Source: Actinomucor elegans
Taxonomy: Eukaryota > Mucoromycota > Mucoromycetes > Mucorales > Mucoraceae
Assembly (NCBI GenBank): GCA_026027325.1
Contig: JAMSLZ010000013.1
Span: forward strand, 144,501 to 208,500
Direction: 5' to 3'
DNA length: 64,000 nt
A program made the translations under genes and the position numbers. Shown here one piece after another: positions 12,308 through 24,194 of the stretch (positions within the stretch are counted from its first letter, which is position 1; the number at the start of each line of letters is the position of its first letter). Below the pieces are notes generated by a model. That model had not been told where the DNA came from. It did no database searches and saw nothing but the letters and a program-made list of their open reading frames with translations.

Positions 12308-12606
12308 TGTCAGGTACACACGGGCTTGATGTGTAACCTTTTTAATTAGTATAAATATCAATTGCATCTTAGAATAATAAAGAGTATCTTTTTGTCAGGT
12401 ACACACGGTCTTGATGTGTAACCTTTTTAATTAGTATAAATATCAATTGCATCTTAGAATAATAAAGAGCATCTTTTATCTCATATATAATCTTTTGTAC
12501 ACGTTTATTGGAATCGACTATAAAACATATATCTCGGCACACGACATTTTATCTCATATATAATCTATTGTACACGTTTATTGGAATCGACTATAAAACA
12601 TACTGC
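12308..12606 (+). repeat. Short LTR-like element with a second copy nested inside it
   Basis: The outer copy is 12308-12392 joined to 12551-12606, and its 3' tip is missing or diverged. It is split at TTTT by a second copy. It starts TGTCAGGTACACAC, holds TATAAATA and AATAAAG, and lies about 100 bp downstream of tRNA-Gln. Superficially it looks like two tandem duplications (85-bp and about 73-bp units), but one self-nested insertion explains both at once. Confidence 0.65.
12393..12546 (+). mobile_element. Inner short solo LTR (154 bp, TGTC...GACA)
   Basis: It starts TGTCAGGTAC and ends CACACGACA, with inverted TGTC/GACA termini. It is flanked by TTTT on both sides (12389-12392 and 12547-12550), a likely 4-bp target duplication. 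A TATA-like box and an AATAAA-type signal sit in the order expected for an LTR. A third copy of the family is at 14480-14622. Confidence 0.65.
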
Positions 12607-13087
12607 GGTAAAATTAAAAATAAAAGCAGGTAGTAAGTGTCGATTATAACTTGGTTATAGTTTATTCAACTTAAATGTGATTAATTATTTCTAACTAGTC
12701 TTTCTAGCTTGTATTTATACTCGTTGAATTGTGACTGAAGGTTATTTACTTGTGTTCATATAAAAAGTATAAGAAGGACGTATCTCTGTTTAAGGACTGT
12801 ATCGCTGTATAAGGTAATCAATGATGCTTTAGTATGTACAGTGACCAGCAAAACTGTTACAATGTTTTCAGTTTTTGAACATAATCGCTTATATCTCCAC
12901 GAGATCGCATTCATACTAAATGAGAAATAGCTTATTCTGAAGCCCAAGTTATCGGCTTTATTAAAAATGTTTCGGATTTGTGACTGCGTTAGTATTTTCG
13001 GAGAAACAGATTGAGAAATGAGAGGACAACATTGTAACAGTTTTGCACGGCTAGGCTCATTATTATACTAAGTCACTTTATTCAATT

Positions 13088-14120
13088 TTAATAGTCAGTC
13101 CAGTGCCCTTTTCTTCTGATACATTGTTCAATACGACGTGGCATGCTATGGATGACATTTCGGCACTCTTCCTTGTCTATAACGTCGTACCAAACCTTGG
13201 TGACTCTCTCATAAAGCTCTTGCATGCCCTTAGGAGGAGTATCATACTCGTTCAACCTTATTTTTAACAACCGCCACATATTCTCGATTGGGTTGAGGTC
13301 TGGTGATTGTGGAGGCCACTCTAATACTTGATATTCTTGGTTTTTGAGGTATTCTTGTACCAAATTCGACGTATGCTTAGGATCATTGTCATGCTGGAAT
13401 ACCATCTGGTCGCGCCTAAGATTCAATTCTTCTGCCGCAAAGTTGATTGTCCGATCTTGCACGTCTTGTAAGGTCTCTTTGTACAGTGTTTTGTCCATAT
13501 TACCATCAATTTTGCACATCCAACCCGTTCCAGCATAAGTTAAGGCACTCCAGATCATGATACTACCACCACCGTGTTTGACTGTAACTTTGACATGTTT
13601 AGGTTGAAGCTGCTCCCCGTCCCTTAATCCAAGCCCAGACACGGCCATCCGAGTTAAATCGATTGATTTTGGTCTCATCGGACCAAATAACCCGTTTCCA
13701 GTCATCAATGGTCCAGTCACGGTGGGCTTTGCACCACTCAAGCCTCTTGCGGATGTTCTTCTTGCTAAGCAATGGCCATTTAGGCTTCTCAATAGCACCC
13801 AAGCCTGCTCTACGAAGGGCTCTTCTAATCGTATCGGGGCTCACAAGGATACCAAGGTCCTTCTTAATGCTTTCTTGACCTTCACAGCGTTATCCAACTT
13901 CCCTGTGGTGATTTGGCGCGAGCAATACCTTTCATCCGCATGTGACCAGGGCTTGTGGTCTGCCGCCTTTGTTCATTTTACGGTCCGAACAAGCTTGCTT
14001 TCCGATTCGGCACACAGTAGCGGTACTAAGGCCGACCTTTTGGGATACTTCCCGAATAGTTTCGCCTGATTTCAAAAGAGAAACAATGCGATTACGTTGA
14101 GAGACAGAGATTGCGCGCAT
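13088..14120 (-). pseudogene. Tc1-like (DD34E) transposase with three frameshifts
   Basis: The frame opens at 14120 with a helix-turn-helix domain and a GGRP motif. It then shifts by single bases near 13956, 13870 and 13618. The pieces read on through SPDTIRRALRRAGLG, WSDETKINRFNSDG (first Asp), FQHDNDPKHTSN (second Asp) and WPPQSPDLNPIENMW (Glu), and end at 13088. The spacing between second Asp and Glu is 34. Repaired length would be about 344 codons, which is normal. Three independent indels make it inactive. Confidence 0.9.
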
Positions 14121-14479
14121 AGGTAGAGTTAAGTTGTTATAAAATCACAAATTTACTGAGTAAAAAAACCCAAAGTAATAGTACAGTGTTTTTAACGATT
14201 TTAAAAGTATTCGGCTTGAATCTGTGGGCTCTAAGAGGAATAGCCAAGTTGTGGCATTCCATTTTTTTAAATTTTCATGATAGCAGCAAAACTGTTACAA
14301 TGTTGTCCTTTCATTTCTCAATCTATTTCTCCGAAAATACTAACGCAGTCACAAATCCGAAACATTCCTAATAAAACCAATAACTTGAGCTTCAAAATAA
14401 GCTACTTTTCATTTAGTATGAATGCTATCTCATGGAGATATAAGCGATTATGTTCAAAAACTGAAAACATTGTAACAGT

Positions 14480-14622
14480 TGTCGTGAGCAGAGATGTATA
14501 TTTTAGTGTAGATTTATATAAAAGTGTAATTAAGAGATAAAAGATGATCTTTATTCATTTAGCATTCTGTTTGATATTTATACTAATTAAAAGGTTACGC
14601 ACAAATCTGTGTGTACCTGACA
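14480..14622 (-). mobile_element. Short solo LTR inserted in the Tc1-like right terminal repeat
   Basis: Comparison with the intact left terminal repeat shows 143 extra bases here, bounded by CAGT on both sides (14476-14479 and 14623-14626), a 4-bp target duplication. Read on the minus strand it starts TGTCAGGTACACAC and ends CTCACGACA, and it shares TATAAATA and AATAAAG with the copies at 12308-12606. Confidence 0.75.
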
Positions 14623-14671
14623 CAGTTTTGCTGGTCACTGTATATCTCTAATGCTACAAGGTTAGCAAAAT

Positions 14672-14679
14672 AAAAAAAA
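14672..14679 (-). terminator. Pol III T-run terminator of tRNA-Thr
   Basis: Eight consecutive T on the minus strand begin 2 nt after the discriminator base. Confidence 0.7.
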
Positions 14680-14681
14680 TA

Positions 14682-14754
14682 TGCCTTCTATCAGAATTGA
14701 ACTGATGACCTTCTGCTTACTAGGCAGACGCTCTGCCAACTGAGCCAAGAAGGC
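14682..14754 (-). tRNA. tRNA-Thr (anticodon AGU)
   Basis: This is a 73-nt cloverleaf on the minus strand. The acceptor stem GCCTTCT pairs with AGAAGGC. The D-arm is GCTC-AGTTGGCA-GAGC. The anticodon stem TCTGC/GCAGA holds loop CTAGTAA, giving AGU. The T-arm is ATCAG-TTCAATT-CTGAT. All stems pair and there is no intron. Eight A on the plus strand (14672-14679) form the Pol III terminator. CACTA element B starts 56 bp upstream of it. Confidence 0.93.
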
Positions 14755-14994
14755 GGGTTTATTTTGTCAGTCTTGCAGATGGTAAAGATGTTTACTTTTA
14801 ATAACAGAAACACTGCAACTAATACCTACTTTTACGGCCGTAATATATTGGTATTATTATGTAATATTACCGTACTTTTACCAAAATATTCCGGCCGTAA
14901 CAGTTCAACTATTACCGCGGTATGTGTTCGCCTGTTACCATCCTTTTACGGCCGGGCAAGTTCAACTATTACTGTTGGTAAAAGTACGGTAAAG

Positions 14995-15395
14995 AGCTAC
15001 ATTACATACCATTAATAATTAATATATATATTATAATTATTTTCATATTATTAAATTAAAATTATATAGCTTTCTTTATTTATCAAGTTGTAAGTTGCTA
15101 AAAAACTTACGGCGTGCTTTTTAATCAATTTTAAAAGAAAAAAATTGTCGCACAACAGGGTTTCGATCTGGTGTGAAATATTATGAAAAAAAAAAGTTTA
15201 ATTGTATTGAAAAGTAATATAAAAGTTTAATCTTTATAAGTTTTGCATAATTATTGCAATTTCTTATTTTTACGTTAATTACCAAACTTTCAAAAATTAC
15301 AATAAAAAAGTGTTAAACAAAAAAAAATATAATTACAAAAAACACTATTTAATTTAAAAACTAATTTTTATTTTTTTTTTATTTTTAACGTTGCT
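14995..15395 (-). repeat. Solo copy of the element X terminal repeat (401 bp)
   Basis: It is nearly identical to the direct repeats at 48290-48685 and 50324-50721 and lies in the same orientation on the plus strand. It starts AGCTACATTACATA and ends TTAACGTTGCT. No transposase accompanies it. Flanks are TAAAG on the left and CAAAAG on the right, close to the CAAAG duplication of element X but imperfect. It interrupts the left subterminal region of element B, so it is younger than B. Confidence 0.85.
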
Positions 15396-16774
15396 CAAAA
15401 GATGAACACATACCGCGGTAATATTTTGGTAAAAGTTCGTCTGTTCCATTGGTAAAAGACCGTAAAAGTTCAACTATTTCCATGAAAATGACCGTAAAAC
15501 AGTCCTCCTTTTACCGTATTTTTACATATATTACGATCCTTTTACATTAAATTGAGCCAATAATAATCGATATTTTATAATTACACATTTTACATCTTTT
15601 ACTATAATTTTGGTTTATACACATTTTTATTGAATAAAAATATTGTATATTCATTGCTAAATAATAATCCACCAGAAAGAGTACCAGATATAATAGCCAT
15701 AAATAACTAACTTCAGCAAATCAGTATTGTCGTAGTAAAACGCGCCATTTTTAGAGAAGAAATCAGAGTAAAGAAAGCCACAACCGAAAAGACATTATAT
15801 TAAGAAACGACCAAAAAGAAAAGCCACTTCAACCAAGAGGATAATTTAATTAGCAAAATCTAAACATCAAAAAGAGAGGTGAATAACGTGTTTATAATTC
15901 CAGTCAGAAGTTAAGACATACCAAGTATTGTTGCGTAAGCATTCAGCAAAATAGTACTAACAAATGAAAATGGATGTAAGTAAAACAAGCTTTTGAGCGG
16001 ATAGAAGATTAAGTGCTTACCATATGTTCAAGTATAAAAACGGCCTAAAAATGAGTGGTAAATGAAAGAAATCAGCACAGGTTAATTAAACGTGAACGAA
16101 ATTCATGCATACCATAAAGATTATGACCAAAATAATTCGAGTTAACATAGCAGCTGGAAACAGCAACTCAATCAAACCAATCTAACAGCTAAATGGAAGA
16201 ATATATAAGAACAAAGTTGAAGAAGAAATCTTTAATACATACAAAATATAGCAAGCATTAGAAGACGGAATCACCATTTGGAATATATCGAGCATATTAA
16301 TGCCAATCGGATGATATGTTAAGCTAAGATTAACGAAGAATCTAAAAAACCGATCAGTTTATGAAGTAATTACAACTTTTTCTCTTACCATTAAAATTAA
16401 AAAAAAAAAGCTCATGTAAAAAATAATGAGCTGCGAGTTTGCTAATGAGAGAAAAGAGGATTAAGTATGCTTCAAGCTATGATTTAATAGGAATTTTTAC
16501 CTTGATGGGAATGACTGATTAAAGCTATTTGTACATATATTTGAATTAAAAAAAAAGTAAGGATTACAATGAAAAGAAAACACGAGAAGAGCGAAAAAAT
16601 TTTATTAAAATAAAAGCCTCAAAGATGACGTATCAAAAAATAGTAACTATTAAGTAGAGATAGACTCACCAGTAATTGGATTAATAACATGCATAATTCA
16701 GGCACAGCACAAAAGTATAATAAAAGCTCTTTAAGGCATTCCTTTTTTAAATCACTATTAAAAAACATTTTAGC
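15396..16774. other. Gene-free left arm of element B
   Basis: The first 150 bp continue the subterminal motifs (GGTAAAAG, CCGTAAAAGTTCAACTATT). The rest is AT-rich with no ORF, RNA or repeat that I can support. It probably includes the promoter of the accessory gene. Confidence 0.5.
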
Positions 16775-18168
16775 ATGTCTCATTACAACCAGCAATCAAC
16801 CAGCAACAGCAATCGCGTAGGCGCTCCTATTATCCCGCCAAGCAACGAGTTAATGTCAACTCCTATGACAGAAACCGTTGTCATAGCAAGAGAAGAGTAC
16901 GAAACTCTTCTGAGCACCGTCCGCCAGCTCACCAACACTGTTGAGGGGCTATATCCCGCCAAGTTGCTCGCTTGGAGCAGGATACAGCTGCCCACGAAAG
17001 ATCGTTGGCGCTGTACGATTACGAGGAAGGCGGAAGCCTCGAATCCCAACCTGCGTTCCAGAGCGTACGCACGGGTGGCCCCCGTACTGGCAGTCGCGGT
17101 GAAGCAGCTTCTTCTTCAACCGTAGGAGATGAGGAAGAAGACTCAGCTGAAAACCGTCGTCTCTTTCGCGTAAAGTTATATGTTGAAAAAAAAAGCAGGT
17201 TAATAAGTTTTTAAATAACATTTTAATGATACTAGGATTTGCTTACCTCTTACTACGGAACTTTGTCGCAAAAGTATGATTTTAAGGTATCATTATCCTA
17301 TCCTCCGAACAAAGATGTTCGAACAAAAATGAGAACCTATGGTGAGAACAATCGCCAAACACACCATATTTCAGCCAGGGCAATGAAACAGATTATCACT
17401 GACCGCTTTTGGTATATGTCGAGGTTGCATAAAAAAGCTAAGGATCTGGGAGAAGACGATGAAGTTGTTATTGATTCCGTTAGCGAAGCCTATGCCAAAA
17501 GAAACAGGTGCAATTCCCGTACTCAATTGGTAAAGTAGCAGTGATAGTAATGTTGAGGTTATTCATCTTTTGTTGGTATAGAAATTGGGCCATAGAGTAG
17601 ATATGTACTCTCAGAACAAAGAGCATTTCGAAAAAGAATATGGTAAACAGTTCCCAGTCTTTTTGGTTGCTGGAATGATGTCTGAAGAGGAAAGCGATGT
17701 AGACATGGAAGGCCAACAAGTGCTGATTCGCAAACGACCTCAGTACAGAAGCGCAAAAGTAAGTATATGCGTGCTTTTCCTTATTTTCATTGACTCCTTA
17801 GTAACCGGTGATACCTCTTTTTCCATCGCATTCATTAGTTGAATAATGCTTTCGATAAGTTAGATGACCTCTGGATTAATCCTCGCTGCAAAAAAACGAA
17901 GAGAAAGAGAGGTAATCATCTTCCTCGTATTACCATGGAGCAGGATATTCCATTCAACGATCAAGCGATGAAGTACGCCTCCTTTCCTGCTTGGGGATGG
18001 GATCCTGAGGCTCGTATGATTTTTGAGTCTTCTGTTTTTCGTAGCATATCTAGTGGCTCACCAACTGGTGCTTCTCGAGGTGGATCTCCTGGCCCATCAA
18101 CTGCTGCTTCTCGTAACCAGTTTGATATTTCTTCTTTTCTTCCCTCTTTCACTGAATCACAACAGTAA
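16775..18168 (+). pseudogene. Accessory protein gene of CACTA element B, four exons, one frameshift
   Basis: Predicted exons are 16775-17169, 17236-17507, 17582-17758 and 17839-18168, with GT-AG introns. Near 16951 the frame shifts by two bases inside a coiled-coil-like segment: the reading changes from VRQLTNTVEGLY to QVARLEQDTAAHERSL, both with Leu heptads. Without the shift the protein would be about 390 aa. It has an acidic linker, a basic patch (KKTKRKRGN) and a Ser/Gly-rich tail. I recognise no domain. Position and composition suggest the DNA-binding partner of the transposase. It converges with the transposase, whose stop is 72 bp away. Confidence 0.65.
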
Positions 18169-18240
18169 TAAAGATTAGCAATATAGCATAAAAAAATAGG
18201 AAAAAGGATATAATAATATATATATAATTGATACAAAAGC

Positions 18241-21200
18241 CTAAAAGGTGTTCACAATCTTTCTTGGGAGAGAGACGGATATCATTGAGTTTTCTACGTA
18301 AGGCTCAGTAGCAACGCAGGTATGAATACGATGCACTGGCAAGATGGAATGCTTATCGATGGTTTCAAAAGCTGATTGCCAAACGAAAGCAGAGTGGGCG
18401 TTAAATGATTCGAAATAATAAGGCGATTTCTTGAACCATTCTACAAAAGCAAATACATGAGTCACGTCTTGAGTTTGTGATCTTTGATACACTGGCATTT
18501 CAACAACATGACTAAAGAAGTAGGCTACTCTTCCAACACGAAATTCACCATTGACTAAGGCTTCAATGTATATTCCTCGTTTGGTTCTTGAAGAAACGGA
18601 GCGAATTTGCTGGCCTAGCAGATTAATTTCAGTGAACTTTTTGATTTTCATACTTGCTATAAGAGTTGATCTAATTCGATGATGAGGAAGACGGTATTGA
18701 ACGACATCGTAGTTTAATCGGTAATAGACGTCCTTGTAAAAGTCAAGAAGGCCCTGATGATGCATGCTGTTCATCACTACACTTCGATCGAAATGCTTGT
18801 GAGAAAAGAAAGACGGAGGAAGAGGTTCAGAACCTGTGACAAGACGTGCGTCATCAGTTGAATGACTAATAAAAGTAGCCAAATCAAAGCGTTGAGTATT
18901 ACTACTCAAATCAGTTCCAAGACTATCTTCATCATTATCCAAAGAATCAGCAATACCAGGCAAAAGAGAAGAGAGAACATTCATCATGATTAGGTTGTTA
19001 AATATTCGAGCAGAAAAGCCTTTGATACAATCTTGGGCATGAACATGCTGCAAGTATTTCTTCATGAAGGTCGCTTCTAATCCTTGCTTGAAATTGGTAT
19101 TGACATCTTTGATATCACCATTAGCTCTTTCCATGCCATACAACCAGGTCGAATAGATAGGACCAAAGTCACGTATCGTTTCCTTTAGGTGCAGGTGTAA
19201 ATGGAAATTAGGTGAGATAATGTTGGCACCGTAGATAACCGAACATTCCTGACCAAATTCTTTCAAAAACTTATGAGCTTCGTCAATTTGTGCATTTGTG
19301 ATGGAGGGCCCACCTAGAATTTGATTTGCTTTCACAAATTTCATCCAACTAGTCAATGCATCACCAGTGATCTTACCTTTTAAAAGTAAACCAAAATACA
19401 CGAAAACCCAACTTCGCCATTCATCGCCTTTCATTCCAACGAACCCAGAAGCAATTTTGTGAGCAATCGGTGTAAACTGCGGGGGCACTGCAATATTCTT
19501 GGCTCTTGCTGCCATTACACGAAAGTCTGCGTCAGATAAGTAAACTTGACGAGTAACTGGATTGACAGTCTTTTTCCACCAATCCATCATCCGCTTTGCT
19601 GTGCCTAAGTACAGGTTATGCAAAGCATCCACTGTTGTGCATCTGATCAGATCAAAATACTCCAAACGATGGAGCTCGCTATACCGTGTACCGTACATTT
19701 GTTCTAAGCGCTTTCTATCACCAGTTGTTAATGCTTCCTTCCATTTCAATGCTTGCTGCCTGTTTGATTGCCCGTCTCTTCGATTCCAAGTAAGATCATC
19801 GAGGTTTGATAAATCGCGAGCTTGTGGACGACCAGACTGACCAAGATAACGATCCGAGCATTTATGACAAGGAATGAACGAATTGAAGGCAGTAAAACCA
19901 CAAACCTTCTTTACGGCCGGAAGGTCACAGTTTACCGACATCAATGCTGCATGTTATATCCGGTGCTAAAGACGAAGGATATATAATTTAAAATACAATA
20001 ATAAAAGAATAGACAGTAAATGGAATCAGCTATCCTGATAGTAAAAGTTATTCTAATGTTTATTCACAATTCAAAATCAAGTCTTCTTTATATACATTTC
20101 ATCAGAGCTTAATAGTGTAGCATTCAATATCTATCAGCACGCATGGCCGTACAACGGAGTCCAATCCCAGCAGCCACTAATAAGCCTTTCAACCACGCAT
20201 TGTTGTAATTGTATAACCCACGCGTTATTCAATATTCAGGTCTTATCTTGAGATACACTCGATACTACTCGATAGTATGATGCCGCGTGTTTCTTGTAAG
20301 GATTATTGGCTAATAGTTCTAAGGATGACACATCGCTTGTATTTATGCAGGCCTCGTTAATCTGATTGGGTTATCAGATAGAGTCCGTGTATGACATAAA
20401 TGAACAGTTGATTCCTTACTATTATGTCGATGCAAAATAGTAGGTGGAATACAACACTGCACGAACAGACCTACCATCACTCAAAATCATACCTTCAAAC
20501 AACACAAGTAATTCATCAACCATTGGTTTTAAAAAATGATTAATTGAATCCAACTCAGGTTCCTTTGGCCCAGGCATGATCCCAACAAGAATCAGATTCT
20601 CTCTGCGAAACCTTTCTGCTCGAGGGAGGTTATTTACAATAAGGTAAATGGCTCCAACAGAATAATTCATCGTCTTGGTGGGTGAAAACCAATCGACATT
20701 AAGTGAAAGCATGAGTGATCCAGGTTGAAGAACAAAAGGGAGACCATCCTTCTTGAAGTTGCTCCAGTAATTGCCGTCAAATACATCAAACAAACTGTCT
20801 TTAATTGTTGTTCGACTTCTCCAGTTTTCAATTGCAGATGTAAAATGAGGACGAGAGAAAAAGCGCTCAAGAGTAAGTTTTACCGAGTTGTAAATGTATT
20901 CTTTTTTTGGTTGTAAATTGCCACCAGATGAAAGAACTGTCAACTGGTTATGGCATTTTGTTGGTTTGTACGCAGTGATGATCATATTTTCGCAACGTTT
21001 AATAGTACGGTGAACGATAACAGCGTCATAATCGTAAATACAGTTGCATCTATCGCATACTACGTATGTCCTTACACCTATAATACAACATATTAAAAAA
21101 GCTTAGTACTTATATATAAATCAAGAGTATATTTTTCAAAAACAAATACCTTTGGTGACGAAATCAGCTTCAACAATATTTCTAGCGGTAGCAAGCTTGG

Positions 21201-21809
21201 AAGGGAAGCGGTAAGGCAAGCTTACAAGGATGAATACAGCGTTGAAAAGCTTGAGGAGCAATTCTGCTGTTGCAATTGATATGCCGTTGTTTTGAAACAA
21301 TACGAGAAATACCATCAAGAAGTATGGTAAAACAAGTTCTTCAGTGATATCTACTACTGTTTCTTGTATTTCAACGTCTTCATTTTCTGTCAGATATAAC
21401 ACAACGTTGAATCAGTCAATTGATTTGTACAAAAATCATTTTTAAGAAACATACCATCAATCAGAGTCTCGCCCTGGCAGTAATCAAAATTTTCAACATT
21501 GTCAACTTCAAAGTTGACGTCTTTAATTTCTTCAGTAATATCATCATCGTTATCACTAACAAGTTGTTCTTCATTTTCTAGTGATTCCGTTTCATTGGTG
21601 GTAATTGCTTCTTCTTCTACAATGACTATAAAGACAATTTGTAAGTTCGAAACTATGAATAAGCAAGAAAAGAAATATATCTTACTATTCGAAATTGATC
21701 GCATTCTATCTTTTCTTGAATGGCGTAATTTAGTTAAAGGAACAACCATTCCGAAACCACGCGTAGTTTTAGTACATTCAGTGCATCTACACACAACTTT
21801 CTTTACCAT
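18241..21809 (-). pseudogene. CACTA/tnp2 transposase of element B, split by a solo LTR
   Basis: Exons, read right to left, are 21686-21809, 21455-21625, 21150-21386 and 21077 down to 18241. All three introns are phase 1. The last exon is interrupted by the LTR at 19952-20456. Without the insertion the frame is open, at 2859 nt (952 aa). It has an N-terminal Cys/His finger (CRCTEC...H) and a second Cys cluster (VVCDRCNC). The tnp2 signature is GIMPGPKEPELDSI with FLKPMVDELL, then VNCDLPAVKKVCGF and CHKC. Conserved C-terminal blocks include HLHLHLKETIRDFGP and ERANGDIKD. It is the closest relative in the window of the F transposase. Only the LTR appears to inactivate it. Confidence 0.85.
19952..20456. 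mobile_element. Solo LTR (505 bp) inside the B transposase
   Basis: It begins TGTTATATCC and ends GGAATACAACA, so it has TG...CA ends with inverted TGTT/AACA. It is flanked by the 5-bp duplication CTGCA (19947-19951 and 20457-20461). Removing it with one CTGCA restores the transposase frame and the block aligned with element F. No internal retrotransposon sequence remains, so it formed by LTR-LTR recombination. Confidence 0.9.
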
Positions 21810-22701
21810 TGAAGTATATAAACGTTTGTAATATAGAGAAAAACGCTTTTTCGAAAATTGACCCGCCTTTTCTTGTAAATCACGGCAGGTAGTACGAACA
21901 ATAATTAATACCAGTTACTTTCAATCAGTAATCAAGGAGCAGGGCGGGATAAAAATAATATTATGCTTTTATTGGCTATTGTTGTTTCAATAATTAGAAG
22001 AAAGAATCATTTTTTGGGGGTTTCAAAACTTCAACAAAAATTCAACAAAAATTCGTTAAATGAAGTTATTTAAGCGATTTTTACAAGTAAAATATTGCAA
22101 AGACACAAATAATTGCTTAACAAAAGTTATAGAAAATTTAATTGTGCATCTAAACATATATATAGCATGCAGAACTTTAGTTGTTAGACGAAGTTATTCT
22201 TTTATAAGACGTTTTTTGTCATTTTTTTTATTAATTCAACCACAATTCGCATATTTTATATAAGATACAATTCTCAAAAAATGCAACCAATTTTCATGTG
22301 TACATATTATCCTCATAACTACTCTTTAACCATAGAATATAGCTTTAATGGATAATAGCAGGGTGATACAAACTCATTTATTATAATTTAAAATCAAGGT
22401 TAGACCTTACACGAACCCCATTTGTACAGTCCGCTTATAAGTCGATGTTTTAAGTTGGACTTTAAAGAAACATAAATATGAAAATATATATTTTCTTCAA
22501 TATCTCCACAGCCATTATAGATACAAACTTAAAAAAAAAATGGTAACCACAATAAAAAATCATGCTCATTACGATTATATCATAAAAAGTGAAAAAATCC
22601 TAGTATTGGCCTTTATGTGGTAATAGTTGGAGTGTTACAGCCGTAATAGTCGGACTATTACCATGCTGTTACGGCCGTAAAAGGAGGTTTTATTTGCAGT
22701 G
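21810..22701. other. Gene-free right arm of element B
   Basis: Upstream region of the B transposase. It is AT-rich with no supported gene. The last 90 bp carry the subterminal palindrome TTACGGCCGTAA and related GTAATAGT motifs before the terminal repeat. Confidence 0.5.
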
Positions 22702-22719
22702 AAAAAAAAAAAAAACTTT

Positions 22720-24194
22720 CACTGCAAATTTTATCTGATTTTACAGTACTTTTACAGGTTGTAGAACTAGGAGTTCTACAGTTGTAGAATTAGTAGTTCT
22801 ACAGGTTTTATTTTTTTTGTTGAAATAATGATTATTTTAATCAATAAATGAATAGTAGCCTTTTTTTTTATTATAAAATACTTTTTTTTTCGTCCAGTAT
22901 GCTATATTGGTTGTCGAGATATCAACAATACCATAATTGATTATGTAAGGAAATTAGTAACGTCTTGCGTAAATCACCGCTTTAATCCTCAGTGCCACTT
23001 AACCCTTAAAACTTGTATATTTAAGAGGGGTTCAAAATATTTTTATTCCTTTTGATTGGCTGTAGGACTAGTACTCTGAGTGAAGAACTATACATAGCGC
23101 AATTTGATATCACTTAGTTAATGAAAAAAGATATACATTAGTTATTTTGGAGCTAAATAAATGCTTCAATATATATACTATTATTTATTTTGAATACAAT
23201 TAAATGGAGCTAATTGTGACATTTGAATTTGAAATTAAGAAATTATTAGACCTTATTTCACATTTAATGCATGTGCAATTTACTGTGTGCCGTAAAGGCA
23301 TAAAATACTCATTACTAACGGCGCAAATAACGGTTTATTAAACTTCGCAGTTCGTTTCAAACATAAATTGCAGATCAGATGCGACATTTGAATGAGATGC
23401 ATGAAGAAATGTTCCAAATGAATTTTTTTTTTCAAAGGGCATATTTTTAAAGCCTAATCCAGTCATACTGTTTTTAATTTCTCATAAATTAATAACGCAT
23501 TCTAGTGACAATGCTTATAACCCAATTTTATTTCGTACAATTTAGAGAATATAATTGTAGTTTTAAATTAAAAAATAAAATAAAATGCAAATATAAATAC
23601 CTAACTAAAATTAATTTTACAGTTTAAAGAGATTATATCGTGATGCACAGGCCATTTGATAGGTAGGGGGAATCTTACATGTATTATTGAGCTTATTAGA
23701 TAATGTTAATAATTATATACTAATCAAATTTTATTGAACATGTAGAAAATTGTTATATAAAAACTAGAAAATATCTCAAAGTCTTCTATGGATGATGTTT
23801 ATTCAAAATAGAGTAAAGTTCTTTTAGATGCCTCTAATTTGATATATTTCATATGTTTTCTATCTATTCAATTCAATTATTCCCAGCTTTGTTTGGTGTT
23901 GCTACTACTCCTATCTGTTATTGTTATTGTTATTGTTATTGTTATTATTGATATATCATTATAATTATGCGCTTAGATTAGGTTCCACATAGAGTATATA
24001 ACAGGCTACTATTCTATATTTTTACCACAGACCATGTAAATAAGGGAAAAAAGTCCTAAAAAAATATATTAATTACATTCCTTAAAAAATTGTTATTTAT
24101 TATGCAAAGATTGGATTGGATGTTATTTAAGACGAACAAATTATTTCTTTTTTTTTTCTTGTAGATAAACTTTTACAAATACTTTTTATAAAAA
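22720..24194. repeat. Left arm of F, homologous in inverse to the right arm of D
   Basis: The first 980 bp match 11090-12064 on the other strand with scattered substitutions, including the subterminal pairs of GTAGAACTAGGAGTTCTAC type. From about 23720 to the transposase start the similarity stops. This part contains a TTATTG microsatellite near 23925-23950 and no gene. Confidence 0.75.

Larger units (their letters stand above)
12839..14640 (-). mobile_element. Tc1-like transposon (TA target duplication, about 210-bp inverted ends)
   Basis: The ends read CAGTGACCAGCAAAACTGT inward on both sides and are flanked by TA (12837-12838 and 14641-14642). Terminal inverted repeats extend over about 210 bp (12839-13050 and 14279-14640). 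Each repeat carries the motif GCAAAACTGTTACAATGTT twice, outer and inner, in opposite orientations. The right repeat is interrupted by a short LTR (14480-14622). The transposase inside is broken. Confidence 0.9.
14811..22701 (-). mobile_element. CACTA element B (7.9 kb) with two later insertions
   Basis: The left end CACTGCAACTAATACCTAC at 14811 is matched by the inverted right end CACTGCAAATAAAACCTCC at 22701. Both run on into TTTTACGGCCGTAA. AAA flanks both ends. The element holds an accessory gene (plus) and a transposase (minus), in convergent order, unlike element A where they diverge. Later insertions are the solo X repeat at 14995-15395 and a solo LTR at 19952-20456. CGGCCG-centred palindromes recur in both subterminal regions. 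Confidence 0.85.
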
